Part shown: piece after piece, positions 33,495-45,264 of the stretch
Layout: each line of letters starts with the position of its first letter
How positions within the stretch are numbered: position 1 is the first letter of the stretch
Notes under the pieces: model-generated
What the model was told of the DNA's origin: nothing
Databases searched by the model: none
Seen by the model: the letters and a program-made list of their open reading frames with translations, nothing else
Position numbers and translations under genes: made by a program
Assembly (NCBI GenBank): GCA_014529385.2
Contig: CM043970.1
Coordinates: 67,602,567 to 67,666,566, forward strand
Source of the DNA: Adiantum capillus-veneris
Taxonomy: Eukaryota; Streptophyta; Polypodiopsida; Polypodiales; Pteridaceae
DNA length: 64,000 bases
Direction of reading: 5' to 3'

Positions 33495-34726
33495 ACCATG
33501 AAGCTCTCATCCTGCAAAAAGAGGTTTTCCTGCCACAGGTCTACAGATGTAGTTGACCCCTGACCTGAATGGTTAAACTAATCCTCCACTTCTTTGTGAC
33601 TTGTTGATGGTCTTAGGCTTTGTCTTATTGCTTGGAAGATGGCTTCATCCGGTAGTGTCTCCTTGTATTTTTCAGCTTTCTCTAAGCATCTTCGGAGACA
33701 TTCCATTGGATTGCTGGATCTTTCCATTGCCTCATCATCACTACTATCCTCTGAAACAAATCCACTCCTATCCTCTTGGACTCTAGAAATGATAGCCAGG
33801 GAGAAGTCCTCCCTTAAATAAAAGATGCTTTGCACATCATGTAAAAAGATATAGGTCCTGTCTCCAATCCTGAAGTCAGGCACAGCAGGCAGCATCATCT
33901 GAGCATTCTTCTCAGTGAAGTTACTGACATCCAAGGGTAGTTTGATTTCTGTTGTTTTCACCGAGAGCATCTTACTTCTTTGTACTTCAATTGCCTCAAC
34001 CTCAAGGTCAATTGTGTCTTCAACCTCCTCAACTTCTTGTATATGTGTTGTCTCCTCGCATTCTTCGTCTGGTGCTGCATCCTGATCCTCTAACACCTCA
34101 TCAGGATTCTGCATGAGGAATCCAAACAGTCTGTTTAGGTAAATCATAAAGCCAAAGGATTCCTGAATAAGTTTGCACTCTTTTTGGTACAAAGGTCAGG
34201 TTGAATGTCGGCAAGTAGGTGGTAATTCCCTATACTTCTTCAGTCCCTGTCCTTTTCCATCACAATCATTTAAATGAACGACGGTCATACTAGGCAAAAC
34301 AACCCTCCCTACCTGCACCATCAATTCAAATTTATCTCTGTAGGACTGCAAGAATTCACTGTGCTAAGCTAAAAGGTCTTCAATATCAAATTTTGGGTTA
34401 AACATACAATGAACTAGATCATATTTGTCTCCAGCACCACAAGATGCTGCAAAATCGAACAGCCTCTCATCAGTTACAATTGGGTCTTCGAGAGAAGGCA
34501 CATCCTCTTTGGCTTTACCTTTACCTGCACAAGGACTACTTGCTAGGAGATCTGCATCATCTGAGAAGTCTATATTCCTCTTTCTTGTATTTTTCTTGAC
34601 AAGTACTGTAGAGGGTGAGGGATCCTCTTGGCTTGCTGACCTCTCTGACTCATCTTCACAAATTGACTCTTCTTGATCAATGTCCTGACAAAAGTCAACA
34701 GTTCTTTTGGCAGAAACGCTAAGCAA
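32962..34726 (-). pseudogene. D1 gene X, unknown protein
   Basis: Three main pieces on the minus strand: 34726-34364 (acidic, Ser/Lys-rich, KRNIDF), 34192-33578 (acidic, then RIGDRTYIFLHDVQSIF) and about 33400-32962 (ARDCFGYCPGYTGG, ending MIRYKGD). Between the first two the same frame continues through TAG (34364) and TGA (near 34200). An intron with a (GA)n run probably separates the last two. D2 has the homologous gene at 45265-46841: YVFLHDLEKAFGL matches YIFLHDVQSIF, and the final blocks also align. No family recognised. Conservation in both transposons argues for a transposition or maintenance role (inference). Confidence 0.6.
33430..33492. repeat. (GA)n microsatellite
   Basis: About 62 bp of AG repeats inside the probable intron of D1 gene X. 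Confidence 0.97.
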
Positions 34727-34831
34727 CTAAGCCTGCAAAGGCTGGAATCCTGGCACAAGCTCTGGGTCTGGTTTTAGCTCTTATGCCTACTGGACCTTAA
34801 TTCTATTCATCAAGAAACATGTCAAGTCTTT

Positions 34832-34832
<1 letters not shown>

Positions 34833-34885
<53 letters not shown>

Positions 34886-34948
34886 GTACACAGACAGAGA
34901 GAGAGAGAGGGAGAGAGAGAGAGAGTGTGTGTGTGTAGCAGCTCTAAA

Positions 34949-34984
<36 letters not shown>
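34833..34984. repeat. Compound (CT)n / (GA)n / (GT)n / (TA)n microsatellites
   Basis: CT run 34833-34884, broken GA run to 34925, short GT run, then a TA run 34951-34984. The left direct repeat of the nested retroelement begins in the GT part. Confidence 0.95.
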
Positions 34985-34985
<1 letters not shown>

Positions 34986-36714
34986 GCAAACGAAAACTAA
35001 CTATTCACAGACAACAATTCTAGAAAAGTACATTGGCTTTGCACAATAACTTATTTGCAGTTGAAAATAAATTATGTACAAGGTAATGAAGATAACAAAA
35101 TACAGCTCAAGAATCCTTAAACCCAAAGTCTGAGAAATCTTGTATCACACTAAGAGATCCACCACTTGTTAAGAACTGGACGTTTTAATCAAGGAAGGTA
35201 GCCCTCACCTGCACCCATAGCCACAAGAAAACAGTTCGTTAGCACGTGACTGTACGCAGGTGATGCTGGGCATCCCAGTTGTTATCCATGTCACCATAAA
35301 AAGAACATAGTCCTTAACTTGGAATTTGTTCTTTTTGATAAAAAGGGGTTTTTTTTTTAAACAAAGATCCTTGGCTTTTCAGCCAATCTGATACAAACGG
35401 TACCCAACACGATAGAGCAGCCATAAATTCTGTTTTATTTTTTCTCAAACAGCATTTTATTACCAATCTTAAGGTTTTTTTTTAAAAGAGTTTTAAGTAG
35501 AAATTTAAAAAAAAATCCATAACTTCATCCTTAACTAGATAAGAGTGACTTATATTCCATTTGAAGTAGTCTCAAGCCAGATCAAAACTACCCACTTCCT
35601 TGTATATCAACAACATTTGTAATAGAACCTTTTATTCAGAACTTGTTTTATAATCGGGCTGAGATATCCCCAAAAAAACTTTTAGTTTTTACCACTTATT
35701 ACCTAACTGAGATACCCCTTTCTTAGAGAAAATTCAAAACCATTATTCCCAAAAATCGTTACTATGAGTATCATTTTAGTTAAATTCGTAAAAAAACGTC
35801 TGTTATTTTAAAACATCAGATTAACCAGCCAAGATCCACTTAAGGTCACTATATGATTTGCCCTATGGTATCGAGATCAAACCTATTAGCAAGATGTTAG
35901 GTAAGGCCAAGTGCCTAGCAGAAGAAGTTAAGCAAAAAGAATTGAGTAGCCAAGGTTCGACCTAACTTTTGCCATCAGAAATCTGTCACCTCTTTGAACT
36001 TAGTGATAGGTTAATCAGAACCTATACCGCTATTCATCCTAGTATATGACAATGCTGAAAAAAACCAGTAAATTAGAAACTTGCATTTTATTCAACCTCA
36101 ATCCGGTATGTGCAGTCAGCATATAGGGCACCGTACCAGAAGCCAGTACTCAGAATAACCTTTTTAGCCGATTCAGGCCACCGGTAAAAAAGATCAATCT
36201 TACTTGAAAAAAAAGTCGAGTTAAGTTGAAAAAACATTATTTACTCCTACAATCGGGTATGCAAAACCATACATACCCTACGGTAATATTAGATGCCTCG
36301 CCACTATTTCCAAAAAAAACCAGTTTTGAATGACCTTTGAATACTCTCAAGTAGTTTTTAATAAAATAGGCACCACAATTAGTAACAGATTTAATTCCGG
36401 GTAAGTCCTTTTACCGAAATTACCTCAGCAAAGTCACCAAACTTATCCAACCACTCACATATATCTCATTTTTTTGTGTAAGACAGGTTATTTTCAGATC
36501 TGCAGTACACCGTTCATGAGTACGAGAAACAATATTACCAGAGTCAACCTTATATACCCTTCATGTCTTTTTAATACCCCACCATCCTCATTTTCATGCA
36601 GTCAAAAGATAAGACATACACCTAGCAATCTGCTTTTTTTCAAAAATTTATACAGGACAAAAAAAACCAATTAAACAGTCCCTGTTTTTTTAATTTATTT
36701 CCATCAAAAATTAC

Positions 36715-36963
36715 TCAGTAGTTACTGGTTTTTTTATACGCTTTCTTCATAACCAGGAAGAGCCATGTTCCCGAGCCAGTCTCCCAATACTTTACATAGC
36801 AAAACACATCTTTAGTCGAAGCAAAGCCCCCATTCAAATCTGTCAAAAATTTCCATACTTTAACATAAACTTTTCTCCCCATGAACCTTTTAAGAACATT
36901 CACCGGAGCAAGAGAAAACAGTCTACTTACCTGGGTTTTTTTAAGAGCAAAAAAAAAATCCAT
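36715..36963 (-). CDS. Small ORF in left direct repeat, conserved in right repeat
   Basis: About 80 codons with no certain ATG (a splice acceptor-like end lies upstream). Encodes a basic aromatic-rich peptide (GRKVYVKVWKFLTD, YWETGSGTWLFLVMKK). The right repeat carries it at 53767-53973 with few changes and no stop, which supports coding or recent duplication. Same strand as RT. Unknown function. Confidence 0.35.
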   Translation of the reverse strand: MDFFFALKKTQVSRLFSLAPVNVLKRFMGRKVYVKVWKFLTDLNGGFASTKDVFCYVKYWETGSGTWLFLVMKKAYKKTSNY

Positions 36964-38200
36964 TTAAATATACAGGAATCAAAAAAAAGATTTCTGTCAA
37001 CCTGAAGATTAAGAGACGATGACGCCTCCACAATGGCTTTCTCCGATTTTTTTCGGCATGTTTGAGCCACAGCAACCAGTAGATAGAATACGCACAGTTT
37101 TGAACTAACACACGCAAAGAAATGATAACAGATCACACAGCTATGTGAGTATGATAACTTACCTTAGAAGTCTTATTTATATAGTTGATGCTCCTCTGTA
37201 GCAGACGCGACAGTTGAGTTGGACAGGTCATGCCCACAATTGAGGACGTCAGTCCAGGCAGGTACACCAATATCCCCCACAGCCCAAGATCCGGAGGCAA
37301 GATCCGGAGGTTAGCAGGTAAGATTCCACCATATCAGCACCTAATGCTCAAGGGGAAAATGGTGGGGAAGACTGTCATCGCAGACCATTCCTCAAAAACC
37401 TAAGCGGTGGCGTGCAGTAGATGCAAGAAGGACCTCAAGCCACGCTTACAAAAAATTAAAGATTTGTACTATGACCAAAAAAATGTGAAGCCAAGTCAGA
37501 CAGTCCACCTCAACCTATGGTAACTTAAGATAGCATTAATTCCCATAGTCAAAGCCCGGTTTTATCCACTAGAAGTGAGTACATTATATTCGGTATCGGA
37601 TATTTAAAAACCGAGTAGGTATTTTTATCTGCTATCCTAGCCTGACTTTAAGTTTTAGCATTCCTTTAGTGTAAAATACCCTTCTACACTGTGAGTATAT
37701 GATACATTTTGGGAAAACTTTCCAAATCATAATAAGTCTTAGGAGTCAATAAACTGTTTTTATTCTGAATGGTTGGTTAAATTAAAAAACCAAATCTCGA
37801 GTATCATTTCCAGAGTAAGTGGTTTTCAACTATTTTGTTTAAGTTAAATGTAAAGCCCGGTCAGACAGACTACATCACCCCAAGGTAAAATTAAACAGCA
37901 ATAATTCCCATATTCATACCCAGGTCTATAGACTCATAGCTAGTAAGCTGTATTAGGTCTCGGGTATATATACACAATAGGTATTTATACTTGCTATCCA
38001 TGCCCTATGCTAAGCTTCCGCCCTCACAATAGTGTGAAAAAAGCACCTTTTACAGTGTGAGAGACAACACAATATTAGGCACACTTTCCTATTCTAAAAA
38101 TGGTTTTATTAAAGATGGTTGGTCAAATATAAAACCCCAAGTATAGAGTATCATTTCCAGAGTTTGGCATTCTTCATCTATTTTGCATCCTTGGTCTATT

Positions 38201-38716
38201 ATGGCCTACAGTCATGACCAGGTTTTTTTCATAGCAAATGAACATCTCTTTATGTCAAATGAATCTATACGTCAAGCAACATTACTCCGTTATGAACATC
38301 ATGTATTCCCGCAGTTAGGAACCTCTGTTTCCCAAACAAAGTGGTGGACATATCAGGACCGAGTGACCCGAGTGAAACTTTGGGGTCGTGAACATTTCAA
38401 GAATAATATCCGATTGGCGATGCTTATTGAAGCAGTGGGTCTAGGGCCAAAGTATTATTATATCGAGCATTCAATAAAGCCTGGTTTTTCAGGTCGGCTA
38501 TATCTGCTAGCCCAGCTTCTACCTCCTCAAAAGATTTTCCTATACTGTAGTTATGGTCATCATCTACGAGGATGTTTTAAATGTACTCACCACACTCGGG
38601 AGTATGGGGTAGCCTTGGCAACTCATATCGTGCCTTTGGCAGAGAGGCCAAATACTTGCTTCTATTGTGATAGCTGTTTGTGTGATCATGTGATGGGCGG
38701 CATAATAGAGATGTAG
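38201..38716 (+). CDS. 171-aa Cys/His-rich ORF, antisense to the RT
   Basis: ATG at 38201. The protein has an aromatic, basic N-terminal half (TKWWTYQDRV, LWGREHFKNN) and a C-terminus with many Cys and His (CFKCTHH, CFYCDSCLCDH) that could bind zinc. The right direct repeat holds a 5'-truncated copy (about 54980-55406) with stops. Family not recognised. Intact length and Cys/His spacing argue for a real protein, but it could be chance within a repeat. Confidence 0.4.
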   Translation: MAYSHDQVFFIANEHLFMSNESIRQATLLRYEHHVFPQLGTSVSQTKWWTYQDRVTRVKLWGREHFKNNIRLAMLIEAVGLGPKYYYIEHSIKPGFSGRLYLLAQLLPPQKIFLYCSYGHHLRGCFKCTHHTREYGVALATHIVPLAERPNTCFYCDSCLCDHVMGGIIEM

Positions 38717-38769
38717 ATGCACAGCTCCTGAAATAATCATCAGCTAAGATTTTTTTTGTCGCGTGACAG

Positions 38770-38884
<115 letters not shown>

Positions 38885-38912
38885 CCACCCATTCCCAGGC
38901 ACCGTATCCTAT

Positions 38913-38950
38913 GAGGTAGTAGACCCCATAGAATAGGGGCCTACCACCTC
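38913..38950. other. Stem-loop between RT end and direct repeat
   Basis: GAGGTAGTAGACCCC (38913-38927) can pair with GGGGCCTACCACCTC (38936-38950), with two G-U pairs and an 8-base loop. It sits just past the RT 3' end in sense orientation and could be a 3' recognition structure (inference). Confidence 0.45.
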
Positions 38951-39002
38951 AAGAAGTGTTTGTATTAGTTTGCAACAAGCTATGTTGAGGTTAGATTCAT
39001 TC

Positions 39003-39709
39003 TTATTTAAGTAGACTTATCAGATTTTGTAAGTCAAACTTAAGGTAGGTCCAGTTGTGTTTTTCTAAGGAGTTGCAGATGCATGCAACAAGGTATTTTT
39101 TTGTAAACCCGTTCTTAATGAACTTGGTAATCAAAGTTTCGATCTCTTCATATGTTCTACAACAGCCGGAAGAGGCATACATTATTAGAAAAAGCATTCC
39201 AAGACAAGTGTGTAGAGAATTTTTGTACGGTCTATTGCTTTTTTTTTCGTAAATTCAGAGGACACAAGCTTAAATTTTTCTCTTTTCCAAAAAAAATGAT
39301 TATAAAAATTTTCCAAAAATGGGGAAGTTAAAGTAAACTCAATATTCAGGAAGTGTGTTCTGGAAACGATCCATTTATCCTGCCATAGTACTCTCTCAGA
39401 GAATGTAGGTTCAATACTTAAGCAAGGTGGATAAATATCTTTAAGAGTAATCTCAAATATGGGGTTGTTGATGCTACATAGGTCATCCATAAATCTGAAT
39501 GAATATTCAAAGTGTGAAAGTAACGAATTACTTGCGGGGTTATTTAATATTTTTCGGAGCCATTCATTAGGAGAAATATAAACCTTGCATGGGCCTTGTA
39601 AGGAATCCTGATTTTTAGGGATTAAGCCTAATGTTGTGTGGGGTTTAGGGGGCAAGGGCATTGAAGAAGGTAGTTTTGAGTAGGTTTTTCTAGCCTTTTT
39701 TTTAGACAA
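39003..39709 (-). pseudogene. RT C-terminal part of the Penelope-like element
   Basis: Frame 39709-39185 holds the catalytic box FRFMDDL followed by INNP and IYPPCLSIE, as expected downstream of motif C in Penelope-type RTs. A shifted frame (39197-39003) continues with the thumb-like YEEIETLITKFIKNGF. The N-terminal half lies 9.5 kb away at 49184-50614, separated by D2. The two halves are in the same strand and order, so one gene was split. Confidence 0.75.
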
Positions 39710-40174
39710 ATGTAGGATGTGGACCTAAAGGGTTACTTTCTCTCTCTAGCTTTTTTTAAAGTGAAGGAAGCATAGGGGTGTGTGCACATCAGCAAAAATG
39801 TCGGTCACAAAGAGTCAAATTTTGACTTTTTTTATAAAAAATTCATTTTTACTTGTTTTTTACTTAAAACTCCCTCCCAACATATATACATCCAAAATTC
39901 ATTTTTTGACCCATTTTTTAACCCACAAGCTTAGAAAGTCCATTTTTTCAAAAATCTTTTCCCCCAAAAAGTAATAAACATTTTGTTCTCTCCTCCTCCT
40001 CCCTCCTCCCTCCTCTCTCCCTCTCCCTCTCCTCTCCCTCCCTGCCCCTACCTTCCTCCTCCTCCCCAATCTCTCCCTCCCCCCCCCCCTCCCTCCTCTC
40101 CTCCCATCTTCCTCAACCTCTCTACCCTTCCCCCTCTATCTTTTCATCATTTGCTTCCTCACACAACAGCTTCC

Positions 40175-43139
40175 ATGGTGCTCACGGACATCACAAATGG
40201 TTTGCTTCCACCACCACGTACTCTGCACACCAAAAGCATACATATTCGCTTACCCACGGTATTTGCACCGAAGACCACTAGTGAAGGTGATCAAAGGTCA
40301 TCACAGGAACGTCGCACCGCTTGTGAGACCAATGTTGACATTTGGGTGGATGGCCACTTGTACCCTTACGATCCTATAAGCCGCTTCCATCCACCGTTTA
40401 ATAGCCTTTCCACATTTCTTCAATTTCTGGGAGGGGAGAAGCAGGCTTGTTAGGGCTATTGCAAGCGGTTGTGTATGGGTGCAGGTGTTTCTTTGCATAT
40501 GTGGATGCACGAATGTCAAGCTCTTCACCTCAAGACGACGGCATTACAAGAGAGTGTTGCCTCTTCAGAGAGGGTAGTTAAAACTCTTGAACAACAAATG
40601 CAAGAAAAAGAGTCCCACATCCAGAAGCTTACCAACACCATCACATACTTGAAAGAAACGCCCCTTGGTGCAAGGGAACGCAAACGCACGTATTCATCCA
40701 TTGAAACTCTTGCACATTCGGGAGGAGCACGCAAACGACGAGTTATAGCCACAAGGTGATTTGGTCTTTACTTGCATGATGCATTCTTACTTTACACTAT
40801 TTTCTAACATTTATCTTTATTTGTTGCTAGAAACTTCATCCAGGAGGCATGCGGTGGAACAAGCCAAGATGATCGAGTCAACCTTCTCACTAGTTGTCTC
40901 AGTACCCAGGACGTGATTTCTATCTTACAATCACCTGGAGGTAAGAACATTAAGGATGCAGTCACCAAGGACCTTATGCATAAATTAAGAAATGTGGTTA
41001 GTGATGATGACGTTCAACAAGCTTGTGATGAGGTTGGAATCAGCACCAAATCCTATCAGGCTATTTTTCAACTCCTAAAGGATGCCCTCAAAGAACATGG
41101 AATTGTGGAAAACCTATTTCCCGTTCCTCACAAGGCCAAGCTCGCAAAGAAGGCCACAAACGAAGATGTGTTCTCCTGCATTGGGACATACCTACACATT
41201 GAGGACACAATGCCAACTTCCCTTTATGCTTCGTGTGCAACAAAGACAAGGGAAAAAGGTAAGAAACAATCCATAAGACCTTCGGAGAAGGGCTTTCCTT
41301 ACACAATGTGGAACAATATTTTCGTGGATCTTAGAAGGCTTCAAGAAGCCATGCTTAGATTTTACGAGTTACCTGAAGAAGGTGACACACTTTTCCTTTT
41401 TCTTTGGTATTATTCTTATCATAGACTCTGAAGTTTAAGGTCTTAGCACTATTTATTTTGTAGTGCTTGGCACAAAAGTCTCTTTTGTGCTGAAACTCGA
41501 TGAGTGTCAAATAGTGAAAGGCTGAAGGTTAGAGAGGCTAAGTGTCACTCTAATGAACGAGGCCCTTCTACAAACCAAGCGAAGGGATTCAGTCGAGCCA
41601 TCTCTGAGCCATCTCCCACCCTATCTTTTAGCGTGCAATCAGCGAAAGACATTTGGTGGTTGGGTGCTATTGAGGTGCCCAAAGAGACCAATGGAGTACT
41701 TTCATGGATTTTTGAGAGAACTCCATGGATCACAGAAGTAATACACTCCCAAATTGCAGGTCAGAAGTTGGAGATTGAGGGTTTTGGTAGTTATGATGTG
41801 GAGTGGCACTTAGGTGGGGATTTGAAGACCATAAAGTGTTTGCTTGGCTACAAACAAGGGGCTTCTTCTCTCATGCCTTGTCCATTTTGCACTCGAGGGT
41901 ACAAACCTAATGGACAAAAATCACATAAGAGCACTGCAAAGGCAGGTTCTATGCTTCCATGGCAAGGGCATGGAGAACAAGGGTTAGATTGTCGTGATGT
42001 CGGAGATGAAGGTAGATAATGGGAAGCGTCTATTTTGAGATGTCCCATGCTCAATGCCCCAGACCTTGATCAAAAGGACCACGCTTGGAATCCAATATTT
42101 TGATTTCCTCTATTGAATGTACATTTTTGTACATTACACGCATTCATGCGCATTTTTGATAGGCTATTGAAGCTCCACATTGACTATGCTTTCACAATGA
42201 AACCGTTGGAAAAGTCCCAGGAAGCGATCGAAAGAGTGGAGGTACTCTTGAATTCCATTGGCTGTCACGGTGGAAATGTGTCTATCATTGCTGCAAAGGA
42301 CACAAGGGAGGCCCATGAAATTGCTCAACAAGTGTCAATGAGTGGACAAAAAGCTAGACACTTTTTGAAGAAAGTTTCCCAAGGAAAGCCAAGTCGATAT
42401 GATGCTCAAAACAGCTCCAACCAGCAAGCAGGTAACCTTTGGGAGCTTTTGAAGGAGTTATGCAAAGCTACTACCGACAATGATTCAAATGGCGAGCTTG
42501 CAAACAAGCGCAAGCAAGTTTGGGCACATTTTGATAAAATGGTCAAGCTTATGGGCCTTAACAGCACAACAGAAGAACAACGCCAATCATTTCAAGAAGC
42601 CTTGGTAGATTTTACCAGGGTTTTCACCCTTTCTTGGGGTGAAAATAACATCACACATTACATGGTAAGTCATTTTACATGGTGTATTCATTACAAGGGA
42701 TTGTTTTTATTTAATAATGTGCATCGTTTACTCATGTGAACAGCATATCTTGTTTGCGTATGGTACATTTTTTATGCACAAGTATGGATCGCTTGAAATT
42801 TTTAGCACTCAAGGCATGGAGAAGTCCCATTATCGAACAAGGGGAGTGTACTTCAAAAATACTCGACATGGTGGTGGAATGGTGCAATCCAATTATTTGG
42901 AGGAGATGTTCAACTGGTTTTTTCGCACAACATTTGCTCGTAAGCTCACAATGGAACGTGCGCAAAAATCCAAGATTGCTATTGAAGTGCGGAAATGGAG
43001 TCGTCAAGAGCATAGCAACAAGTGGCAAATGTCGCAAGGTCCCACCAAGCATGCTGCATGGCGGCGATGTAGAGTGCGACAAGGATCAAAGTGGATACTG
43101 CACGAGTCACTAAACGTGAACGCACAGTCCAACTCTTAG
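40175..43139 (+). pseudogene. D2 transposase, degenerate
   Basis: ATG at 40175 (MVLTDITNGLLPP). Exon ends match D1 at 40755/40831 and 42664/42744. An extra intron, 41382-41463, is absent from D1. Conserved blocks: VDIW...LYP, LKLDECQ (about 41495), WWLGAIEV, GGDLKTIKC with MPCPFC (about 41815-41890), LHAFMRIFDRLLKLH, GGNVSI, ITHYM, QGMEKSHY (42817) and TRHGG. A TAG near 40452 and frameshifts around 41525 and 42020-42110 break it. The C-terminal exon is longer than that of D1 and very basic. Confidence 0.7.
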
Positions 43140-43276
43140 CGACATGTTTATTTTAAAAATAATAATTTAAAAAAAATTAGTGTGAACAGGGGCCCTTTTT
43201 AAATGGGCCCTTATAAATATTGCATGCTCTCATAAACCACTCATTGCTTAAGAACAGGTGAGCTCCTACCAACGAA

Positions 43277-44174
43277 ATGGTGCGCACCAAACAAACCGCG
43301 AAAGAGCATCCGCTTGCCAACAAAAACACCCTCCCAAGGATGTGAGAAGCCATCATGGCTTAAAGGCACAACAAAACGGACACGAACGCCTGGCCGTTTC
43401 AGGAACTCATCTGGTAGTGGGCATGGTGGTAGAGCACGAGAGTCATCCAGGACTGTTGAATCTCCACCTCCTCAAGATATAACACCTAGAAGGAGAATGA
43501 AGAAACGTTCCCAGCGGTGGAGAGAAAAAGAGGGCCAGCAAACAACAGAGTCTGATAGGGAGCAGCCATCGCGCCACCAATCACAAGCAGGACCATCCAG
43601 GACTCGGGTGGTCCATACAGACACTGAATCAGAGAGTGAGCCACCATGGCTGCGAGATAAAATACCGCGCACACATCGGGTGGCTGTTGGGGGGAAGACA
43701 TTGCCTCGAGGCCAGGGAGCTCTCCCCACACGACAAGATCTACAGCCAAGGGAAGAGGAAGAATCAGAAGAGGCTGTAGAACCAGCCCCTAAGCGTGTAA
43801 ACAGGCGCAAGTCTAAGTTTTTCAAGAAGCCTAAACGCAGCCCGCTAGCAAATGTGCAAGTGCCCCCAAGACAGCCGCAGCGGCGCCGAAAAATAGCAAG
43901 GGCATTTGCAGAAATCCGCCACTACCAGAAGATGACGGAGCTTTTGATTCGACGCACCCTCTTTGCTCGCACTATGAAGGAGGTGTTTCAAAGCTATGGA
44001 AATCAGTATAGAATGCAACCAATAGCGCTAAAGGCTATTCAATAAGCTGCAGAGGCCCACATCATTGCGGTGTTGGAAGATACCAACCTATGTGCCATTC
44101 ATGCAAAGTGAGTGACAATACAGCCAAAAGATATGCAGCTTGCACGTCGATTACGACGAGACTTCGAGCATTAG
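43277..44174 (+). pseudogene. D2 histone H3-like protein with long charged tail
   Basis: ATG 43277 gives MVRTKQTAKEHP, close to the H3 tail, then one frameshift leads into an open frame from 43314. That frame runs about 195 residues of Arg/Lys/Glu/Ser-rich sequence before an H3 histone fold from about 43902: AEIRHYQKMTELLIRR, then EDTNLCAIHAK and PKDMQLARRLRR. EDTNLCAIHAK is the canonical H3 sequence. Two stops fall in the fold, TAA at about 44044 and TGA at about 44110, where H3 normally has Glu and Arg codons one base away. The tail is far longer than that of H3 or typical CENH3. It was probably functional until recently (inference). Confidence 0.8.
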
Positions 44175-44289
44175 CCGAAGTTACCCCTCTTTTTGTATTG
44201 CACACCCTTATCTTTGTAATGATTTGACTTTCCAATGACAATATGATCAACAGTTGTGTCTACTGTGTCTATTAGCTTTTTAATGAAAT

Positions 44290-45145
44290 GACTTTGTAAT
44301 TTCAAGTTTTGTATGTAATTTCAGTAATTTCAATAAATTTGTGCTTTTTAAGTACCCTTGGGGGTAGATAAGCCTATAAGGGGCAAAAAAAAGCCTGGCC
44401 ACAAGGGCGCGCAAATGGCTCATCCATCAGTTTTGGATGGGCCATTTGCACGCCCTTGTGGCCATGCTTTTTTTTGCCCCTTGTAGGCTTATCTACCCCC
44501 AAGGGTACTTAAAAAGCACAAATTTACTAAAACCTATTGGTTTTGCAACATTATTTTACATGGATCCTTGTGGACACCCTTTTTTGTCCATTTCAAGCTT
44601 TGAATTCCCTATAGGATATCAACAAAAATAACATATTGTGAAACCAAGTGTCTATGCAACATTAATTTGGATTTTTCAAATGTCCAATGTAATTGGACTT
44701 TTTGGTGCAGGGGTGTACTAGGTAGAGCTAAAGCAGGTGATAGTGTGTTGGAAACTTCATTTCATAATTGATTTCACCTTTTCTAGTGTCCTTGAGTGTG
44801 AACATATGCTGGAATTTCCATAGTGTGAACATATGCTGGAATTGCCATAAAAAGGGTGCATCTAAATTAATGATGCCATACCAATTCATTTCAATAAATT
44901 TGTGCTTTGTAAGTATCCTAGGGGGTAGATAAGCCTACCAGGGGCAAAATAACGCCTGGCCACAAGGGCGCGCAAATGGCCCATCCAAAACTGATGGATG
45001 GGCCATTTGCGCGCCCTTGTGGCCAGGCTTTTTTTGGCCCTTGGTAGGCTTATCTACCCCCTAGGGAACATAAAATACCTAAATTTACTGAAATTGACTA
45101 AAAATTACATACAGAACTTGAAATTATAAAGTCACCAATCAAAAC
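44290..45145. repeat. Paired hairpins forming a larger inverted repeat
   Basis: Two related near-perfect inverted repeats of about 190 bp lie at 44335-44525 and 44896-45087, with arms including GGGGTAGATAAGCCTA and CACAAGGGCGCGCAAATGG. Their central loops are in opposite orientation. Sequences outside them (44290-44334 and 45088-45145) also match each other inverted. Between them is a 27-bp tandem duplication around TGTGAACATATGCTGGAAT (about 44797-44850). The block lies between the convergent H3-like gene and gene X. It could be MITE-like or a bidirectional 3' end. Confidence 0.85.
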
Positions 45146-45264
45146 AATTTTCATATCACCAATTGAAACAATTTTCAAGATTGACAAATCACATTCAAAA
45201 GAATTTGCAAGATAGAGAGACAATTTCAAATATTTTTTATTACTTCCAAAACGGTGATTTTACA

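Noticed and set aside
36715-37136. Host protein-coding gene in the left direct repeat
   Set aside because: The same ORF recurs in the right repeat, so it belongs to the retroelement or repeat.
39983-40174. Pro/Ser/Leu-rich N-terminal extension of the D2 transposase
   Set aside because: It translates a pyrimidine-rich 5' tract; the D1 counterpart has nothing similar. ATG 40175 is the better start.
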